From Roseovarius atlanticus (GTDB taxonomy: Bacteria; Pseudomonadota; Alphaproteobacteria; Rhodobacterales; Rhodobacteraceae): DNA of 64,000 bases. Of this stretch, positions 17,319 to 26,774 are shown piece by piece. Position numbers and translations under genes: made by a program. Under the pieces are notes generated by a model that searched no databases, was not told the origin of the DNA, and saw only the letters and a list, made by a program, of their open reading frames with translations. The stretch's first letter is position 1; every line of letters starts with the position of its first letter. Where the stretch lies: NCBI RefSeq assembly GCF_001441615.1, contig NZ_LAXJ01000010.1:62001-126000 (forward strand), written 5' to 3'.

Positions 17319-18419
17319 TTATCCGACGTGAAACAGCGTGGTGAACAGTTTGGGATCCAGGCTTTCGGATGCAAACGTCTCGCCTTCGGTCGTGATGCTG
17401 ACCGCGTCATGGCTATGCAGGCTTTCCTGGTGGCTGGCGATCACCCGGAAATCGCCGATCCGCGCGTCGTTCAGCAACTGTTCCGAAAACAGCCGCGCCG
17501 CATCCTCGACGAAGATCGGGTTGGCCGCGTTCAACTCGGCAAAGGCCTGTTCGTCCTCGCGCTTGACCATGACCTGCGTCTCGGTCGCCACCGCCGTCCG
17601 CGCCAGCTCGATAAGGTCTTCAAACCACAGGCACGCCTCACCCACCACCTCGACCGAAATCCGCGCGACCGAGCGCTGCGAATGCGGCGTGGCCAATTGC
17701 CCCCGCGCCTGCCGCGCATGTTCGCTCAGTTCCAGCGAACAGGGGCAGGTCGAGGAATAGACATAGTCCAGATGCATGAACTTGCGCCGCACGCCGTCAT
17801 GCTCGACCAGTTCCATCGCGATGTCGTAATACTGGTAGCCCTCCAGGCCCGAGCGCAGCGACGTGATCTTCATCGGAAAGGAAAACCGCATCTGGATGCG
17901 CGCATCGATGCTGTCGAGATCCGAGATGTAGTCGTCCAGCGCCGCCTCGATCACCTCGAAGCTGAAGGTGCGTTCGGCGTGCTTGTAAAAGCTGCGCATG
18001 ATGCGGGACATGTTGATGCCCTTCTTCTCGGCCTCCAGGCTGACCGAGCCGGTGACCGAGGTTTCAAGCGTCAGGTCGCCGTTTTCGCGGGTATGAAAGT
18101 TGATCGGCAGCCGGAAATTCGAAATTCCGACATGCTGCAACTGCTGCCGCGCCCCTTTGATCAGCGACGAAGGGCCGTTCTGCAAATCGGGCATACTGGC
18201 CCGGTAAGCGGCGTCGGGCCTGAATTCCTCGGGATAGTCGCGGCGCAGCGCCGGATAGTTCGACACCTCGCCTTGCGGCAAAAGTCGGGAAATCGCCGGA
18301 TCGAGGTCGGCGATCTCTTCCGGCGTGGCGGTTTCCGCCCAGGCGCGCAGAATGTCCAACGCCTCTTTGGCGTCACCGCGGTCCGCAACCTTTTTCATGT
18401 CACTCGGGTGCACGTTCAT
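17319..18419 (-). CDS. folE2: GTP cyclohydrolase I, type FolE2
   Basis: A 366-residue enzyme of the FolE2 (GCYH-IB) family that converts GTP to 7,8-dihydroneopterin triphosphate, the first step toward folate and 7-deazaguanine nucleosides. The catalytic Cys lies in VYSSTCPCSLELSEHARQ, and the C terminus has ANPIFVEDAARLFSEQL typical of the family. The start MNVHPSD at 18419 fits the family better than an ATG ten codons earlier. FolE2 uses various divalent metals and is often Zur-controlled; no obvious Zur palindrome is seen upstream. Confidence 0.94.
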   Translation of the reverse strand: MNVHPSDMKKVADRGDAKEALDILRAWAETATPEEIADLDPAISRLLPQGEVSNYPALRRDYPEEFRPDAAYRASMPDLQNGPSSLIKGARQQLQHVGISNFRLPINFHTRENGDLTLETSVTGSVSLEAEKKGINMSRIMRSFYKHAERTFSFEVIEAALDDYISDLDSIDARIQMRFSFPMKITSLRSGLEGYQYYDIAMELVEHDGVRRKFMHLDYVYSSTCPCSLELSEHARQARGQLATPHSQRSVARISVEVVGEACLWFEDLIELARTAVATETQVMVKREDEQAFAELNAANPIFVEDAARLFSEQLLNDARIGDFRVIASHQESLHSHDAVSITTEGETFASESLDPKLFTTLFHVG

Positions 18420-18516
18420 GGTCGGATCCTCGCTCGCTGCCGACAGCACAGTACCTATGCCAGATCAGGGTAAATTACCACTTTGACCTTTGATACGTCA
18501 GAAGCGCTGTCTTGGA

Positions 18517-19707
18517 TCACTGTTGCGTCACCGCCTCCAGCGCCTGCATCACGTCTGCCACCAGGTCTTCGGCATCCTCGATCCCCACGCTGAGCCGGAT
18601 CAGGCCCGGCGTGATGCCCAGCGCGTCCTTCTGTTCGTCCGACAGCCGCTGGTGCGTCGTCGTCGCCGGGTGGGTCGCGATGGATTTCGCGTCGCCGAGG
18701 TTGTTCGAGATCACCACGATCTCCAGCGCGTTCAGAAAGCGGAACGCGGCCGCCTGCCCGCCCTTGATGTCCAGCGCGATCACGGTGCCGCCCGTGCCCA
18801 TCTGGCGCTTGACCAACTCAAACTGCGCGTGGCTTGCGTGGCCTGGATAGATCACTCGATCCAGCGCCTGATGCCCTTGCAACGCCTCGGCGACGGCCTG
18901 CGCGTTGTCGGCCTGCGCCCGTACCCGCAGGTCGATCGTCTCCAGCCCCTTCAGCATCACCCAGGCGGTGAAAGGCGACATCGAGCCGCCCGTGTGCTTC
19001 ATGTAAGGCTCGACCGTCTTGCGGATATACTCCTCGGTGCCCAGGATCACACCGCCCAGCGCGCGCCCCTGCCCGTCGATATGCTTGGTGGCCGAATAGA
19101 CGACAACATCGGCCCCCTGTTCGACCGCCCGGGAAAAGACCGGCGTGGCGAAGACGTTGTCGACCACAACTTTTGCCCCGACGCCATGGGCAATCTCGGC
19201 CACCGTTTGCACGTCCACCACCTCCAGCGTCGGGTTGGCGATGGTCTCGAAAAAGACTACCTTGGTGTCCGCGCGAACGGCCGCGCGCCACGCATCAAGG
19301 TCCGTGCCGTCGACAAACGTCACCTCCACGCCATAGCGGGTCAGGATCTCTTCCAGCACGTACAGACAGGATCCAAAGAGCGCCCGCGCCGACACCACAT
19401 GGTCCCCCGCCTTCAGCATGGACATCAGCGCACCGCTTACCGCCGCCATGCCGCTCGCCGTGGCAAACGCGGCTTCGGTGCCTTCCAGCGCCGCGATCCG
19501 GTCTTCAAACATGGCCACGGTCGGGTTGCCGTAGCGGGCGTAGATGAACTCGTCCTCGCCGGCCTGCAGGAACCTGGCCTCGGCGGCCTCGGCGCTGTCA
19601 TAGACGAAGCCCTGCGTCAGGAAAATCGCCTCGCTCACCTCACCGTACTGGCTGCGCCGCGTGCCGCCATGCACCAGCTTGGTGCGTTTCTTCCACTCTT
19701 TTTTCAT
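18517..19707 (-). CDS. metZ: O-succinylhomoserine sulfhydrylase
   Basis: A 396-residue PLP enzyme of the Cys/Met gamma-family. SATKHIDGQGRALGG contains the Schiff-base Lys, and the N-terminal RTKLVHGGTRRSQYGEVSEA and C-terminal LIRLSVGIEDAEDLVADV blocks are clear. It makes homocysteine from O-succinylhomoserine and sulfide. Of two adjacent ATGs, 19707 has a better distance (six bases) from GGAGG. An extended reading upstream is rejected because it runs through a SAM-II riboswitch and terminator, which indicate repression by S-adenosylmethionine. Confidence 0.94.
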   Translation of the reverse strand: MKKEWKKRTKLVHGGTRRSQYGEVSEAIFLTQGFVYDSAEAAEARFLQAGEDEFIYARYGNPTVAMFEDRIAALEGTEAAFATASGMAAVSGALMSMLKAGDHVVSARALFGSCLYVLEEILTRYGVEVTFVDGTDLDAWRAAVRADTKVVFFETIANPTLEVVDVQTVAEIAHGVGAKVVVDNVFATPVFSRAVEQGADVVVYSATKHIDGQGRALGGVILGTEEYIRKTVEPYMKHTGGSMSPFTAWVMLKGLETIDLRVRAQADNAQAVAEALQGHQALDRVIYPGHASHAQFELVKRQMGTGGTVIALDIKGGQAAAFRFLNALEIVVISNNLGDAKSIATHPATTTHQRLSDEQKDALGITPGLIRLSVGIEDAEDLVADVMQALEAVTQQ

Positions 19708-19730
19708 CATCGACCTCCGGGCGATCAGCC

Positions 19731-19773
19731 CAAAAAATAAAGCCCCCAAGCCGGTCAAGCGAAAGGGAGCTTT
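19731..19773 (-). terminator. riboswitch-linked terminator in the metZ leader
   Basis: On the minus strand AAAGCTCCC pairs with GGGGGCTTT (19765-19773 with 19739-19747, one G-U pair), followed by ATTTTTT. It begins seven bases after the SAM-II aptamer and ends 24 bases before the metZ start, placing it as the expression platform. Confidence 0.82.
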
Positions 19774-19779
19774 CATCCT

Positions 19780-19836
19780 GACCTCTTTAGCGGAGATGTT
19801 TAACGTGGCCCGCAATCCGGTAACAAATCGCCACAA
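19780..19836 (-). ncRNA. SAM-II riboswitch (metZ leader)
   Basis: The minus strand reads GTGGCGATTTG, then TTACCGGATTGC, GGGCCACGTTAAAC and CCGCTAAAGAGG. These are the conserved blocks of the SAM-II pseudoknot: P1 (GTGGC with GCCAC), the AUUUG element, the GUUAAAC strand, and the GCUAAA-GG 3' pseudoknot strand. SAM-II is an alphaproteobacterial class found before methionine genes, in agreement with metZ downstream. Binding of SAM is expected to lower metZ expression. Confidence 0.93.
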
Positions 19837-19995
19837 GTGCCGATGTACGCCGCCGCGCGGTTGGCGTCAACCGATAGCTGCGCGGGCGCGGTTGTGCCCC
19901 CTTTGCACCGTCACGGTGCTGTAACCCAAGCTTCAAGCAACCGTCATATGGCTGGAGTAACTGCTGCCTACAAGATGTAGTAGAAAGGGTCGAAG

Positions 19996-20988
19996 ATGCC
20001 GCTTTTGCAGGTCGACGCCACGCCTCTTGGTCCTTGCCTTCACGGCGCTTCCCAACCGCTGCTGCCCGCCTTGCGCCGGGCGCTCGAACGTCCCGGCCCC
20101 GTTATCATCATGACCCACGGGTTCAAGTTTGCACCCGGTCATCCAACGGCTTGCCCGCATAACCATATCCTGTCGCTCGATCCCAAGCTCCGCACTTGGA
20201 AAGCCAAAAGCTGGCCGCGCGGTCTGGGATACGGCGCGGGCGATCCTGACGAAGGGCTCGCAATCGGATTCGGCTGGTCGGCCCGGGGAACCATCTGGAA
20301 CGCCTACAAGCAGGCGGAAGAGGCCGGCCTTTGCCTTGCCGACCTTGTGTCGATGATACGGCAGGTCGCGCCGGACCGGCAGGTGCACCTTGTCGCGCAT
20401 TCTCTGGGCGCACGCGTTGCCCTTGGCGCCCTGCCCCACGTGCCCGCTGGCGCGGTCGCCCGGGTTCTGCTGCTGAACGGCGCCGAGTACGGCGCCGCCG
20501 CCCGTGCCGCCATCGAAAGCACCGCAGGCCGCGCCGCCGAGATCATCAGCGTCACCACGCGTGAGAACGACCTGTTCGATTTTCTGCTGGAACGGCTGAT
20601 CTCGGCCCCCGAACATGGCGACCGCAGCCTGGCACAGGCGCTGCCGCAGCGGCCCAACACGCTGACCGTGCAGCTGGATCATCCCGACACGCTGCCGTCG
20701 CTGGAACGGGCCGGCTTTCATGTCGCGCCGGGCCGGGCGCGATTTTACTGTCACTGGTCGACCTATCTGCGTGACGGGCTGTTCGACGTCTACCGCGCTT
20801 TGCTGCGCCAGCCCGACCATCACAGCCTGGCGCGTCTGCGCACGTTGCTGCCCGAGATCCAGGATCCCCGTTGGTCGCGCGTCCTGCCCTGGCCCAGACC
20901 AGACTTGCCGGCACTCTCGTTTCTCTCCCGACTGCCTCAGGCGAGGCTGTCTTCGGGCGGGATCACCAGCAGCACGATGAACCAATAG
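19996..20988 (+). CDS. alpha/beta-hydrolase-fold protein
   Basis: 330 residues. PVIIMTHGFKFAPG gives the oxyanion-hole strand with HG, and LVAHSLGARVALGAL is the nucleophile elbow (G/A-H-S-L-G). A later His is plausible in FYCHWSTYLRDG. There is no signal peptide. It could be an esterase or lipase-like enzyme; substrate is unknown. Its last 52 bases overlap the 3' end of the convergent membrane-protein gene. It diverges from metZ across a 288-bp gap holding the metZ leader. Confidence 0.8.
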   Translation: MPLLQVDATPLGPCLHGASQPLLPALRRALERPGPVIIMTHGFKFAPGHPTACPHNHILSLDPKLRTWKAKSWPRGLGYGAGDPDEGLAIGFGWSARGTIWNAYKQAEEAGLCLADLVSMIRQVAPDRQVHLVAHSLGARVALGALPHVPAGAVARVLLLNGAEYGAAARAAIESTAGRAAEIISVTTRENDLFDFLLERLISAPEHGDRSLAQALPQRPNTLTVQLDHPDTLPSLERAGFHVAPGRARFYCHWSTYLRDGLFDVYRALLRQPDHHSLARLRTLLPEIQDPRWSRVLPWPRPDLPALSFLSRLPQARLSSGGITSSTMNQ

Positions 20989-21539
20989 GCCGCATGCACG
21001 AGAAACGCCGCAATCATCATCGCCGACATCCACACCACCAGCGAACCTGTCGCGATCAGGGCTTCGTTCACGCACAGGAACACCAGCGCGAACCACGCAT
21101 TGACCCGCAAGAGCGACACCGGCCGCCCTTCGGTCATGCTATGCATCATACGTGCCATCACCTCCTGCTCGCGCCGGACGCCCATCAGCATCACCAGCAG
21201 CACGAAAATGCAAGCGCCCGACAGCAGGCGCTGGCTGAACAGAGGATCGTTGATGCTCAGTTGCAGCGCGGACAGGGCCGTGACGCCAACCACCGGCCAG
21301 ATCATCCTGGCGTGTTTCCGGCTTTCAAGGTGACGCGCGGCGTTGGGCAGGCTGCGCCAGACGGCATGGGCCTGCGCCAGAACCAGAACCAGAACGAAGA
21401 CTCGCTCCTCGGGCATACCCGAAGCGTTAAGACCGATCCACAGGATCAGCATGACCACAAGGGGAAGAAGCGTCTCGGCCCGCATCGGCGGGATTGAGGC
21501 GAACGCGTCCTGGACGCGGGAAATCACTGCATATGTCAT
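20937..21539 (-). CDS. hypothetical membrane protein downstream of yciB
   Basis: A 200-residue protein with about five to six hydrophobic helices (LLPLVVMLILWIGLNASG, VGVTALSALQLSIND, GACIFVLLVMLMGV, FALVFLCVNEALIATG). No family was recognised. It is on the same strand as yciB with 86 bp between them, so it may be the last gene of that operon. Its 3' end overlaps the opposite-strand hydrolase gene by 52 bp. The long open frame, hydrophobic pattern and codon use support a real gene. Confidence 0.7.
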   Translation of the reverse strand: MTYAVISRVQDAFASIPPMRAETLLPLVVMLILWIGLNASGMPEERVFVLVLVLAQAHAVWRSLPNAARHLESRKHARMIWPVVGVTALSALQLSINDPLFSQRLLSGACIFVLLVMLMGVRREQEVMARMMHSMTEGRPVSLLRVNAWFALVFLCVNEALIATGSLVVWMSAMMIAAFLVHAAYWFIVLLVIPPEDSLA

Positions 21540-21625
21540 GCGCCCTGCATGGCGGATTATTGGGGCGAAAATTTGGCTTGTCTGGCGCGTCGCAGGCGGC
21601 TGCGGCGGAAAAACAACAGATACGC

Positions 21626-22231
21626 TCAGGACTTGCCGCCGTCATCCGTCCCATGCTCGGCGATCAGCTTGCCCTGCATCATGAAGAACACGAACATCGC
21701 CGCCATCAGGCCGAAGGTTTTGAAATAGACCCAGGTTTCCTCGCTCTGCGTGCGCCAGACCAGCTCGTTCAGCGCGGCCATCGCGAAAAAGAAGATCGTG
21801 ATCCGCCTGGTCAGGATCATCCAGCCCGCGTCGGTCAGCGGCATCAGCCCGTCCATCACGTATTGCAGATAGGACCGTCCCCGCAGCAGGCCGATGCCCA
21901 GAACCGCGCCGAAGAACAGGTAGATGATCGTCGGTTTCATCTGAAAGAACTTCGGATCGTTCAGCCACACGGTCAGCCCGCCGAAGACCACCACCAGAAC
22001 CGCCGTCAGTATCTGCATCTTCGACAGATGGCCCGTCAGCTTCCACATCAGCGCCGTGCAGGCCAGCAGCACGGGGATGAACACCGCCGTGATGACGATA
22101 AAGCCTTCGTATTCCGTGCCCCCGATGGTGAACACGCGGTCCTTCAGCAACAGGTAGGCCACGAAAAAGCCCAGCACCGGGCCGAATTCCAGCACCGCCT
22201 TCAGTTTGCCATTCGCGTTCTTGTCGTCCAT
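21626..22231 (-). CDS. yciB: septation protein YciB/IspZ
   Basis: A 201-residue inner-membrane protein with about five helices. The family start LKAVLEFGPVLGFFVAYLL and the block NDPKFFQMKPTIIYLFFGAV are diagnostic, followed by LTRRITIFFFAMAALNELVW. YciB/IspZ acts in envelope maintenance and cell division, interacting with elongation and division proteins in other bacteria. It lies 17 bp after the EamA exporter gene on the same strand. Confidence 0.93.
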   Translation of the reverse strand: MDDKNANGKLKAVLEFGPVLGFFVAYLLLKDRVFTIGGTEYEGFIVITAVFIPVLLACTALMWKLTGHLSKMQILTAVLVVVFGGLTVWLNDPKFFQMKPTIIYLFFGAVLGIGLLRGRSYLQYVMDGLMPLTDAGWMILTRRITIFFFAMAALNELVWRTQSEETWVYFKTFGLMAAMFVFFMMQGKLIAEHGTDDGGKS

Positions 22232-22248
22232 CGTCTCGCCTCTTCTTT

Positions 22249-23151
22249 TCAGCCGCCACTTTCAACTATGACCGCGCCGGCTGCAATCAATGCCATCAGC
22301 GCGATCCGCCGCGGCCCCACCGTTTCCTTCAGGATCAGCCACCCGATCAGGGCGGCGAAAACGGTCGAGGTCTCGCGCAGCACCGCCGCCTCGCCCACCT
22401 TGTCCAGCCGCGTGGCCATCATAATCGACCCGAAGGAAAAGAACGCGATGACCCCGCCGGCAAACCCGCGCAGCATCAGCGGGCCGGGCTCGGGCGGGGT
22501 CTCCATCCCGCGCCAGCGGCGATAGGCAATGACCGGAAAGGTCAGCCCGTCGATCATGAAGAACCACGCCAGGAACGTGAACGGGTCCGCGGTGGCCCGA
22601 ATGCCATAGGCGTCGTAGGTGGTGTAAAGCGCCACGAAAAGCCCGGTCAGCACTGCCAGCCCCAGCGCGGCGGGCATCGTCTCGCGGTCCAGCTTGATCG
22701 TGCGCAGGTTATAGATTGCCAGGCCGTAGATCCCGGCCAGCAACACTCCCACGCCCGTCCATTGCACCGCGTTGAACGTCTCTCCGAACAGCAGATAGGC
22801 CCCGATCACGGTAAAAAGCGGCCCGGTGCCGCGCACCACCGGGTAAACCACCGTGTAGGCCCCGCGCATGTAGGCCATCGCCTGCAATATCTTGTATAGC
22901 GTGTGGATCACCCACGCCGTGGCGAAGATCAGCCACATATGCGGCTCGGGCCAGGGCACCACGAACAGCGCGAAGGGTGCCGCCATCAGCGCATAGGATC
23001 CGTCGATCGCCCCCCGCGTCAGCCACGGATCGTGCCGCCCCTTCTGCAACGCGCCGAAAAGCGCGTGCAGAACGGCGGCCAGCAAGGCCAGCCCGAGGGC
23101 AAGCTGGTGACCGGCCTCGGTCCCCTCAAGCGAGACGATCCATTCGCTCAT
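22249..23151 (-). CDS. DMT/EamA-family transporter
   Basis: A 300-residue, roughly ten-helix protein of the drug/metabolite transporter type with two EamA halves. The first half ends in VYPVVRGTGPLFTVIGAYLL and the second in LRETSTVFAALIGWLILKET, both standard EamA positions just before the fourth or ninth helix. The substrate is unknown. It precedes yciB by 17 bp and is likely co-transcribed. It is a different subfamily member from the DMT gene at 47115-48071. Confidence 0.88.
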   Translation of the reverse strand: MSEWIVSLEGTEAGHQLALGLALLAAVLHALFGALQKGRHDPWLTRGAIDGSYALMAAPFALFVVPWPEPHMWLIFATAWVIHTLYKILQAMAYMRGAYTVVYPVVRGTGPLFTVIGAYLLFGETFNAVQWTGVGVLLAGIYGLAIYNLRTIKLDRETMPAALGLAVLTGLFVALYTTYDAYGIRATADPFTFLAWFFMIDGLTFPVIAYRRWRGMETPPEPGPLMLRGFAGGVIAFFSFGSIMMATRLDKVGEAAVLRETSTVFAALIGWLILKETVGPRRIALMALIAAGAVIVESGG

Positions 23152-23190
23152 GCGCCGGTGTCACACCCCCGGCACGATCCGGTCCGTACG

Positions 23191-23715
23191 TCAGCCTTCA
23201 TGCGTGCCCCGGATGGGATAGTCGTTATCCAGGACATACTTGATCCGCGACGGCAGCTTCTCCAGCTCCGGGCGCAGGAACGGCGCGTTCGAAATATCCA
23301 CCATGTGCAAATCGCCTTCCGGGTTGACCAGGAACAGTCCGGGTTCCGCGAAGGGCCGGTCGGTTTCCTCGGGCGAGCGCGGATCCGAGACATAGAGCCC
23401 CAGCGCCTGCATCTGCGCCACGTCCATCCCGTACCCCAGCGGCACGGAAAGGGAAAGGTCTGCCCGCAATTTCCGCGCCTTGGCTTCTGTATCGGCGGAC
23501 ACGGCCACCACCTCGATCCCCATATCCGCGAACTCTTGCAGCTTCGGCTCAAGGTCCTGCAGATACTGGCGGCAGATCGGGCAGTGGATGCCGCGATAGA
23601 CGAAAATCAACTGCCATGGCTTCTCGTCCGGCGCGCCAAGACGCATCGTCCCGCCATCCTGGCGGTCGATCTCGGTTACGGGAAACGCGGAAGCGGACGA
23701 CAGGGCTTTGGGCAT
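23191..23715 (-). CDS. peroxiredoxin-like (AhpC/TSA) protein
   Basis: A 174-residue thioredoxin-fold protein. FVYRGIHCPICRQYLQDL carries Cys45 and Cys48 in a CxxC arrangement where AhpC-type proteins have the peroxidatic Cys, and GLFLVNPEGDLHMVDISN is a family strand. It probably reduces peroxides or disulfides in the cytoplasm; no signal peptide is present. The CPIC pair suggests an intramolecular disulfide. It lies 39 bp upstream of the EamA gene on the same strand. Confidence 0.85.
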   Translation of the reverse strand: MPKALSSASAFPVTEIDRQDGGTMRLGAPDEKPWQLIFVYRGIHCPICRQYLQDLEPKLQEFADMGIEVVAVSADTEAKARKLRADLSLSVPLGYGMDVAQMQALGLYVSDPRSPEETDRPFAEPGLFLVNPEGDLHMVDISNAPFLRPELEKLPSRIKYVLDNDYPIRGTHEG

Positions 23716-23876
23716 GGGACAGTTCCTTTCAAGAGGTTAAATGCCGCCATCAGCGGCACTTGGATCCAGAGTACCTAGTTACGGAACCCGGAAACCCAAC
23801 CCTCGGGTCCCGCGAGCGTCAGCCAAACAATCCGCAACGCGACGGAACCCATGCAGCACCACACGGTTGATCCAAC

Positions 23877-24383
23877 ATGCAACCCATGCTCGCGGCCTTC
23901 ATGGACCAGATCGTGAACGAGGTGCAGGGCACGTTTTCGGTGGTGCCCGCCTCGGTGGCCTTTGCGCGCCTGATCGTGGCCGTCGTGCTGGGCGCCTGCA
24001 TAGGGTTTGAACGCGAGATGCGCGACAAGCCCGCCGGCCTGCGCACGCATATCCTGGTATCCGTCGCCGCCTGTCTCTTCGTCATTATCGGCCGTGAACT
24101 GGCCGCGCTCGACTTCAGCGGCGGCAACAGCGAGCAGCGCAACGATCCCATCCGCATGATCGAGGCGGTGACAGCCGGCGTCGCCTTCCTTGCCGCTGGG
24201 CTGATCTTTACCGCGGGCGACAAGGTGCGCAACGTCACCACCGGCGCCTCGCTCTGGCTGGCGGGCGCTGTGGGCCTCGGATGCGGCGCGGGCCAGATCC
24301 CGCTGGCCGCCATGGCCGCTGCACTCGTAGTGATCGTGCTCTTCGTGCTGGGCCAGATCGAGAAGTTGATGGGCACGCACTGA
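23877..24383 (+). CDS. MgtC/SapB-family membrane protein
   Basis: A 168-residue membrane protein of the MgtC N-terminal type: ARLIVAVVLGACIGFEREMRD, then GLRTHILVSVAACLFVIIG, and VTAGVAFLAAGLIFTAGDKV with LWLAGAVGLGCGAG. It lacks the C-terminal ACT-like domain of Salmonella MgtC. Family members affect magnesium homeostasis or virulence but their transport role is disputed. No good ribosome site precedes the first ATG, so an internal ATG (residue 4 or 9) could be used. Confidence 0.88.
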   Translation: MQPMLAAFMDQIVNEVQGTFSVVPASVAFARLIVAVVLGACIGFEREMRDKPAGLRTHILVSVAACLFVIIGRELAALDFSGGNSEQRNDPIRMIEAVTAGVAFLAAGLIFTAGDKVRNVTTGASLWLAGAVGLGCGAGQIPLAAMAAALVVIVLFVLGQIEKLMGTH

Positions 24384-24413
24384 CCGTGTCTCCCAAGGCG
24401 TCGGGTCTGCGTT

Positions 24414-25295
24414 TCAGTTGTAAGGGGTCCAGGTCGCCTCGATCCGCACCCCGCTCAACAACAGCGTGGCGGCATCCTTCACATCCTCGTCGCTGACACT
24501 TTCCTCAAGCTGCATCCCGCCCCCGGCGATCTGGATCATGCCCAGCCCCGCCTCCGACGTGACGCTCAGCTCCAGCGTGCCGTCCTGCGCCGGTGCGGCA
24601 TCCAGAAAGGCGACCAGCGCCGCGCGGCTTTCCTCCGACACGGTGTCGTCTGGCAACACACGAACCACCTCGCGCATGAGCGCCAGTTGCTCTTCCCCTC
24701 CAAGGCCCGCGCTCAGCGCCCGCGACAGGTCCGGCGTCGTGTCCACCGACAGCGTAGCCTCGCGGATCCGCAGCCCCCCAATGGTGATCTGCATCCGCTT
24801 CAGCCCCGACAGGTCGATCCCCCCGCCAACAAGGCTGAAATTCGCCGCGCCAAGCGCGCCGAAATCAAAGTCCATCGCCCGGATCGCGAAATCCAGCGTT
24901 TCCGGGTCACGCTCGGCCATCACGGTCAGGCCGGCCATCGCGCCGGCCCGCTCCTGCGGCAAATCCATCCCGAACGCCTCGATCAGGTCGATGCCGGAAA
25001 AACGCGCCTCCAGGCTTTCCGGGAAGCCACTTTCCTCGATCGCCTCGGCCACGCCGGTCGCGCGCCACTCCAATTCTGAAAAATCCTTGTCGCGCAAATC
25101 CGCCACGCTGCGGTCGATACGGCACCAGCCGTCATCGGTGACCATAGGCTCGATGGTCTGGAACCTTGCCGCCTGCCCCATCGCCGCGTTGAGCGCCTGC
25201 CAGCCCTCACGGCAGGTCTCCCGGTCCATCACCGGCTGGGCCTGCACGGCGACCGGCAGCACAAGGCCCATGATCATCACGACCCGCCGCATCAT
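24414..25295 (-). CDS. hypothetical exported protein coupled to ftsY
   Basis: A 293-residue protein with a signal peptide ending near VQA/QP (residue 20) and no other membrane segment. The body has repeated beta-like strands ([35 protein letters not shown]) and three Cys. No family was recognised. Its start overlaps the ftsY stop by four bases (ATGA), so it is translated with ftsY. A link to membrane-protein targeting is possible but not shown. Confidence 0.75.
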   Translation of the reverse strand: MMRRVVMIMGLVLPVAVQAQPVMDRETCREGWQALNAAMGQAARFQTIEPMVTDDGWCRIDRSVADLRDKDFSELEWRATGVAEAIEESGFPESLEARFSGIDLIEAFGMDLPQERAGAMAGLTVMAERDPETLDFAIRAMDFDFGALGAANFSLVGGGIDLSGLKRMQITIGGLRIREATLSVDTTPDLSRALSAGLGGEEQLALMREVVRVLPDDTVSEESRAALVAFLDAAPAQDGTLELSVTSEAGLGMIQIAGGGMQLEESVSDEDVKDAATLLLSGVRIEATWTPYN

Positions 25296-26677
25296 GCTTC
25301 CAGCCCCGTCAGGGCGTTGGCGAAATCCTCGGGGTCGAACGGCGCCAGATCGTCGATCTGCTCGCCCACCCCGATGGCGTGGATCGGCAGACCGAACTTG
25401 TCGGCCAGCGCCACCAGCACACCGCCCTTCGCGGTGCCGTCCAGCTTGGTCATCACCAGCCCCGAGACATCGGCCAGTTCCTGGAACGTCTTGACCTGGC
25501 TCAGCGCGTTCTGCCCCGTGGTGGCGTCCAGAACCAGCAGCGTATTGTGCGGCGCATCGGGGTCCTTCTTGCGAATGACGCGGACGATCTTGGCCAGTTC
25601 CTCCATCAGGTCGGCGCGGTTCTGCAACCGCCCCGCCGTGTCGATCATCAGAAGGTCCGCGCCGTCTTTCTCGGCGCGGTCCATGGCGTCAAAGGCAAGG
25701 CTGGCCGGGTCGCTGCCCTCGGGCGCGGTCAGCACCGGCACTCCCGCGCGGTCGCCCCAGACCTGCAATTGCTCGACGGCGGCGGCGCGGAACGTGTCGC
25801 CCGCGGCGATCACCACCGACTTGCCCGCCGCCTTGAACTGGCTCGCCAGCTTGCCGATGGTCGTGGTCTTGCCCGACCCGTTGACCCCCACCACCAGCAC
25901 CACCTGCGGGCGCTTGGGGTATAGTGGCATGGGCTTGGCCACCGGCTCCATGATCCGCGTGATCTCGCGCGCCAGAAGCTCCTTGATCTCCTGGCTGGAC
26001 AGTTTCCGCCCCATGCGCCCCTCAGCCATGTTTGCGGTGACGCGCAGGGCCGTGTCGACGCCCATATCGGCGGTGATCAGAAGCTCTTCGAGCTGTTCCA
26101 GCATGTCGTCGTCGAGCACGCGGCGCACCACCGTCCTGGCCTCGCCACGTCCCAGCAGCCGTCCGAACAGGCCCGTCTTCGCGGCAGCCGCGGCCTCGCT
26201 TTTCGGCGTATCCGGCGGAATCTCGATCGGCGTCGGCATGGGCTGCGGATCAGGCTCGCGCACCGGGTCTTCCAGGGGCGGAGACTGCGGCACCTCCTGC
26301 GGCGCGGCTGGCGGCACCTCGCTGGGCGGTGCGGGAACTTCCGGCGGCGACGGGTCGGGGCGCGGCTCCGGCGGCGGTGTCGGGCGCGGCTGGGGTTTCG
26401 GCTCGGGCTCGGGTTCAGGCTCTGGCTCTGGTTCAGGCGCAGGTTCCGGCTCTGGTTCTGGCTCAGGCTCGGGTGTCGGCTGAGGTTTCGGTGCAGGCTC
26501 CGGTTCCGGCGCAGGTTCAGGCTCAGTTTCCGGCTCCGACTCCGGCTTTGGGTCCGGCTCCGCCGCCTCGGTCAACTCCTCGGCTTCGCCCCCGTCCTCG
26601 ACAATCGCGTCCAGCCCTTCCTCCAGCTTCGAGGAAGACTTGAACAACCGGTCCTTCAGCTTGCGGAAAAACGCCAT
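25292..26677 (-). CDS. ftsY: signal recognition particle receptor FtsY
   Basis: A 461-residue SRP receptor GTPase that docks SRP-ribosome complexes at the inner membrane. The NG domain spans about 165-461 with P-loop [14 protein letters not shown] (264-277), [30 protein letters not shown] and [10 protein letters not shown]. The amphipathic start [13 protein letters not shown] suits lipid binding. Residues about 40-150 are an unusually long Pro-Glu repeat replacing the normal acidic A domain. It overlaps the downstream exported-protein gene by four bases. Confidence 0.96.
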   Translation of the reverse strand: MAFFRKLKDRLFKSSSKLEEGLDAIVEDGGEAEELTEAAEPDPKPESEPETEPEPAPEPEPAPKPQPTPEPEPEPEPEPAPEPEPEPEPEPEPKPQPRPTPPPEPRPDPSPPEVPAPPSEVPPAAPQEVPQSPPLEDPVREPDPQPMPTPIEIPPDTPKSEAAAAAKTGLFGRLLGRGEARTVVRRVLDDDMLEQLEELLITADMGVDTALRVTANMAEGRMGRKLSSQEIKELLAREITRIMEPVAKPMPLYPKRPQVVLVVGVNGSGKTTTIGKLASQFKAAGKSVVIAAGDTFRAAAVEQLQVWGDRAGVPVLTAPEGSDPASLAFDAMDRAEKDGADLLMIDTAGRLQNRADLMEELAKIVRVIRKKDPDAPHNTLLVLDATTGQNALSQVKTFQELADVSGLVMTKLDGTAKGGVLVALADKFGLPIHAIGVGEQIDDLAPFDPEDFANALTGLEA

Positions 26678-26774
26678 TGAGACACCCTTGCTTTCTGACC
26701 TCTCCAGTTAAACCGCCCCGCCCCCGATGAAAACCCACCATTGACAAGCGCGGCCCGCAGGCAACCATGCCGAC

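Noticed and set aside
18420-18516. Zur operator upstream of folE2
   Set aside because: No AT-rich palindrome of the Zur type was visible in the gap between metZ and folE2.
19710-19836. N-terminal extension of MetZ
   Set aside because: The added 43 codons consist of the SAM-II aptamer and terminator; similarity to the family starts at MKKEWKK.
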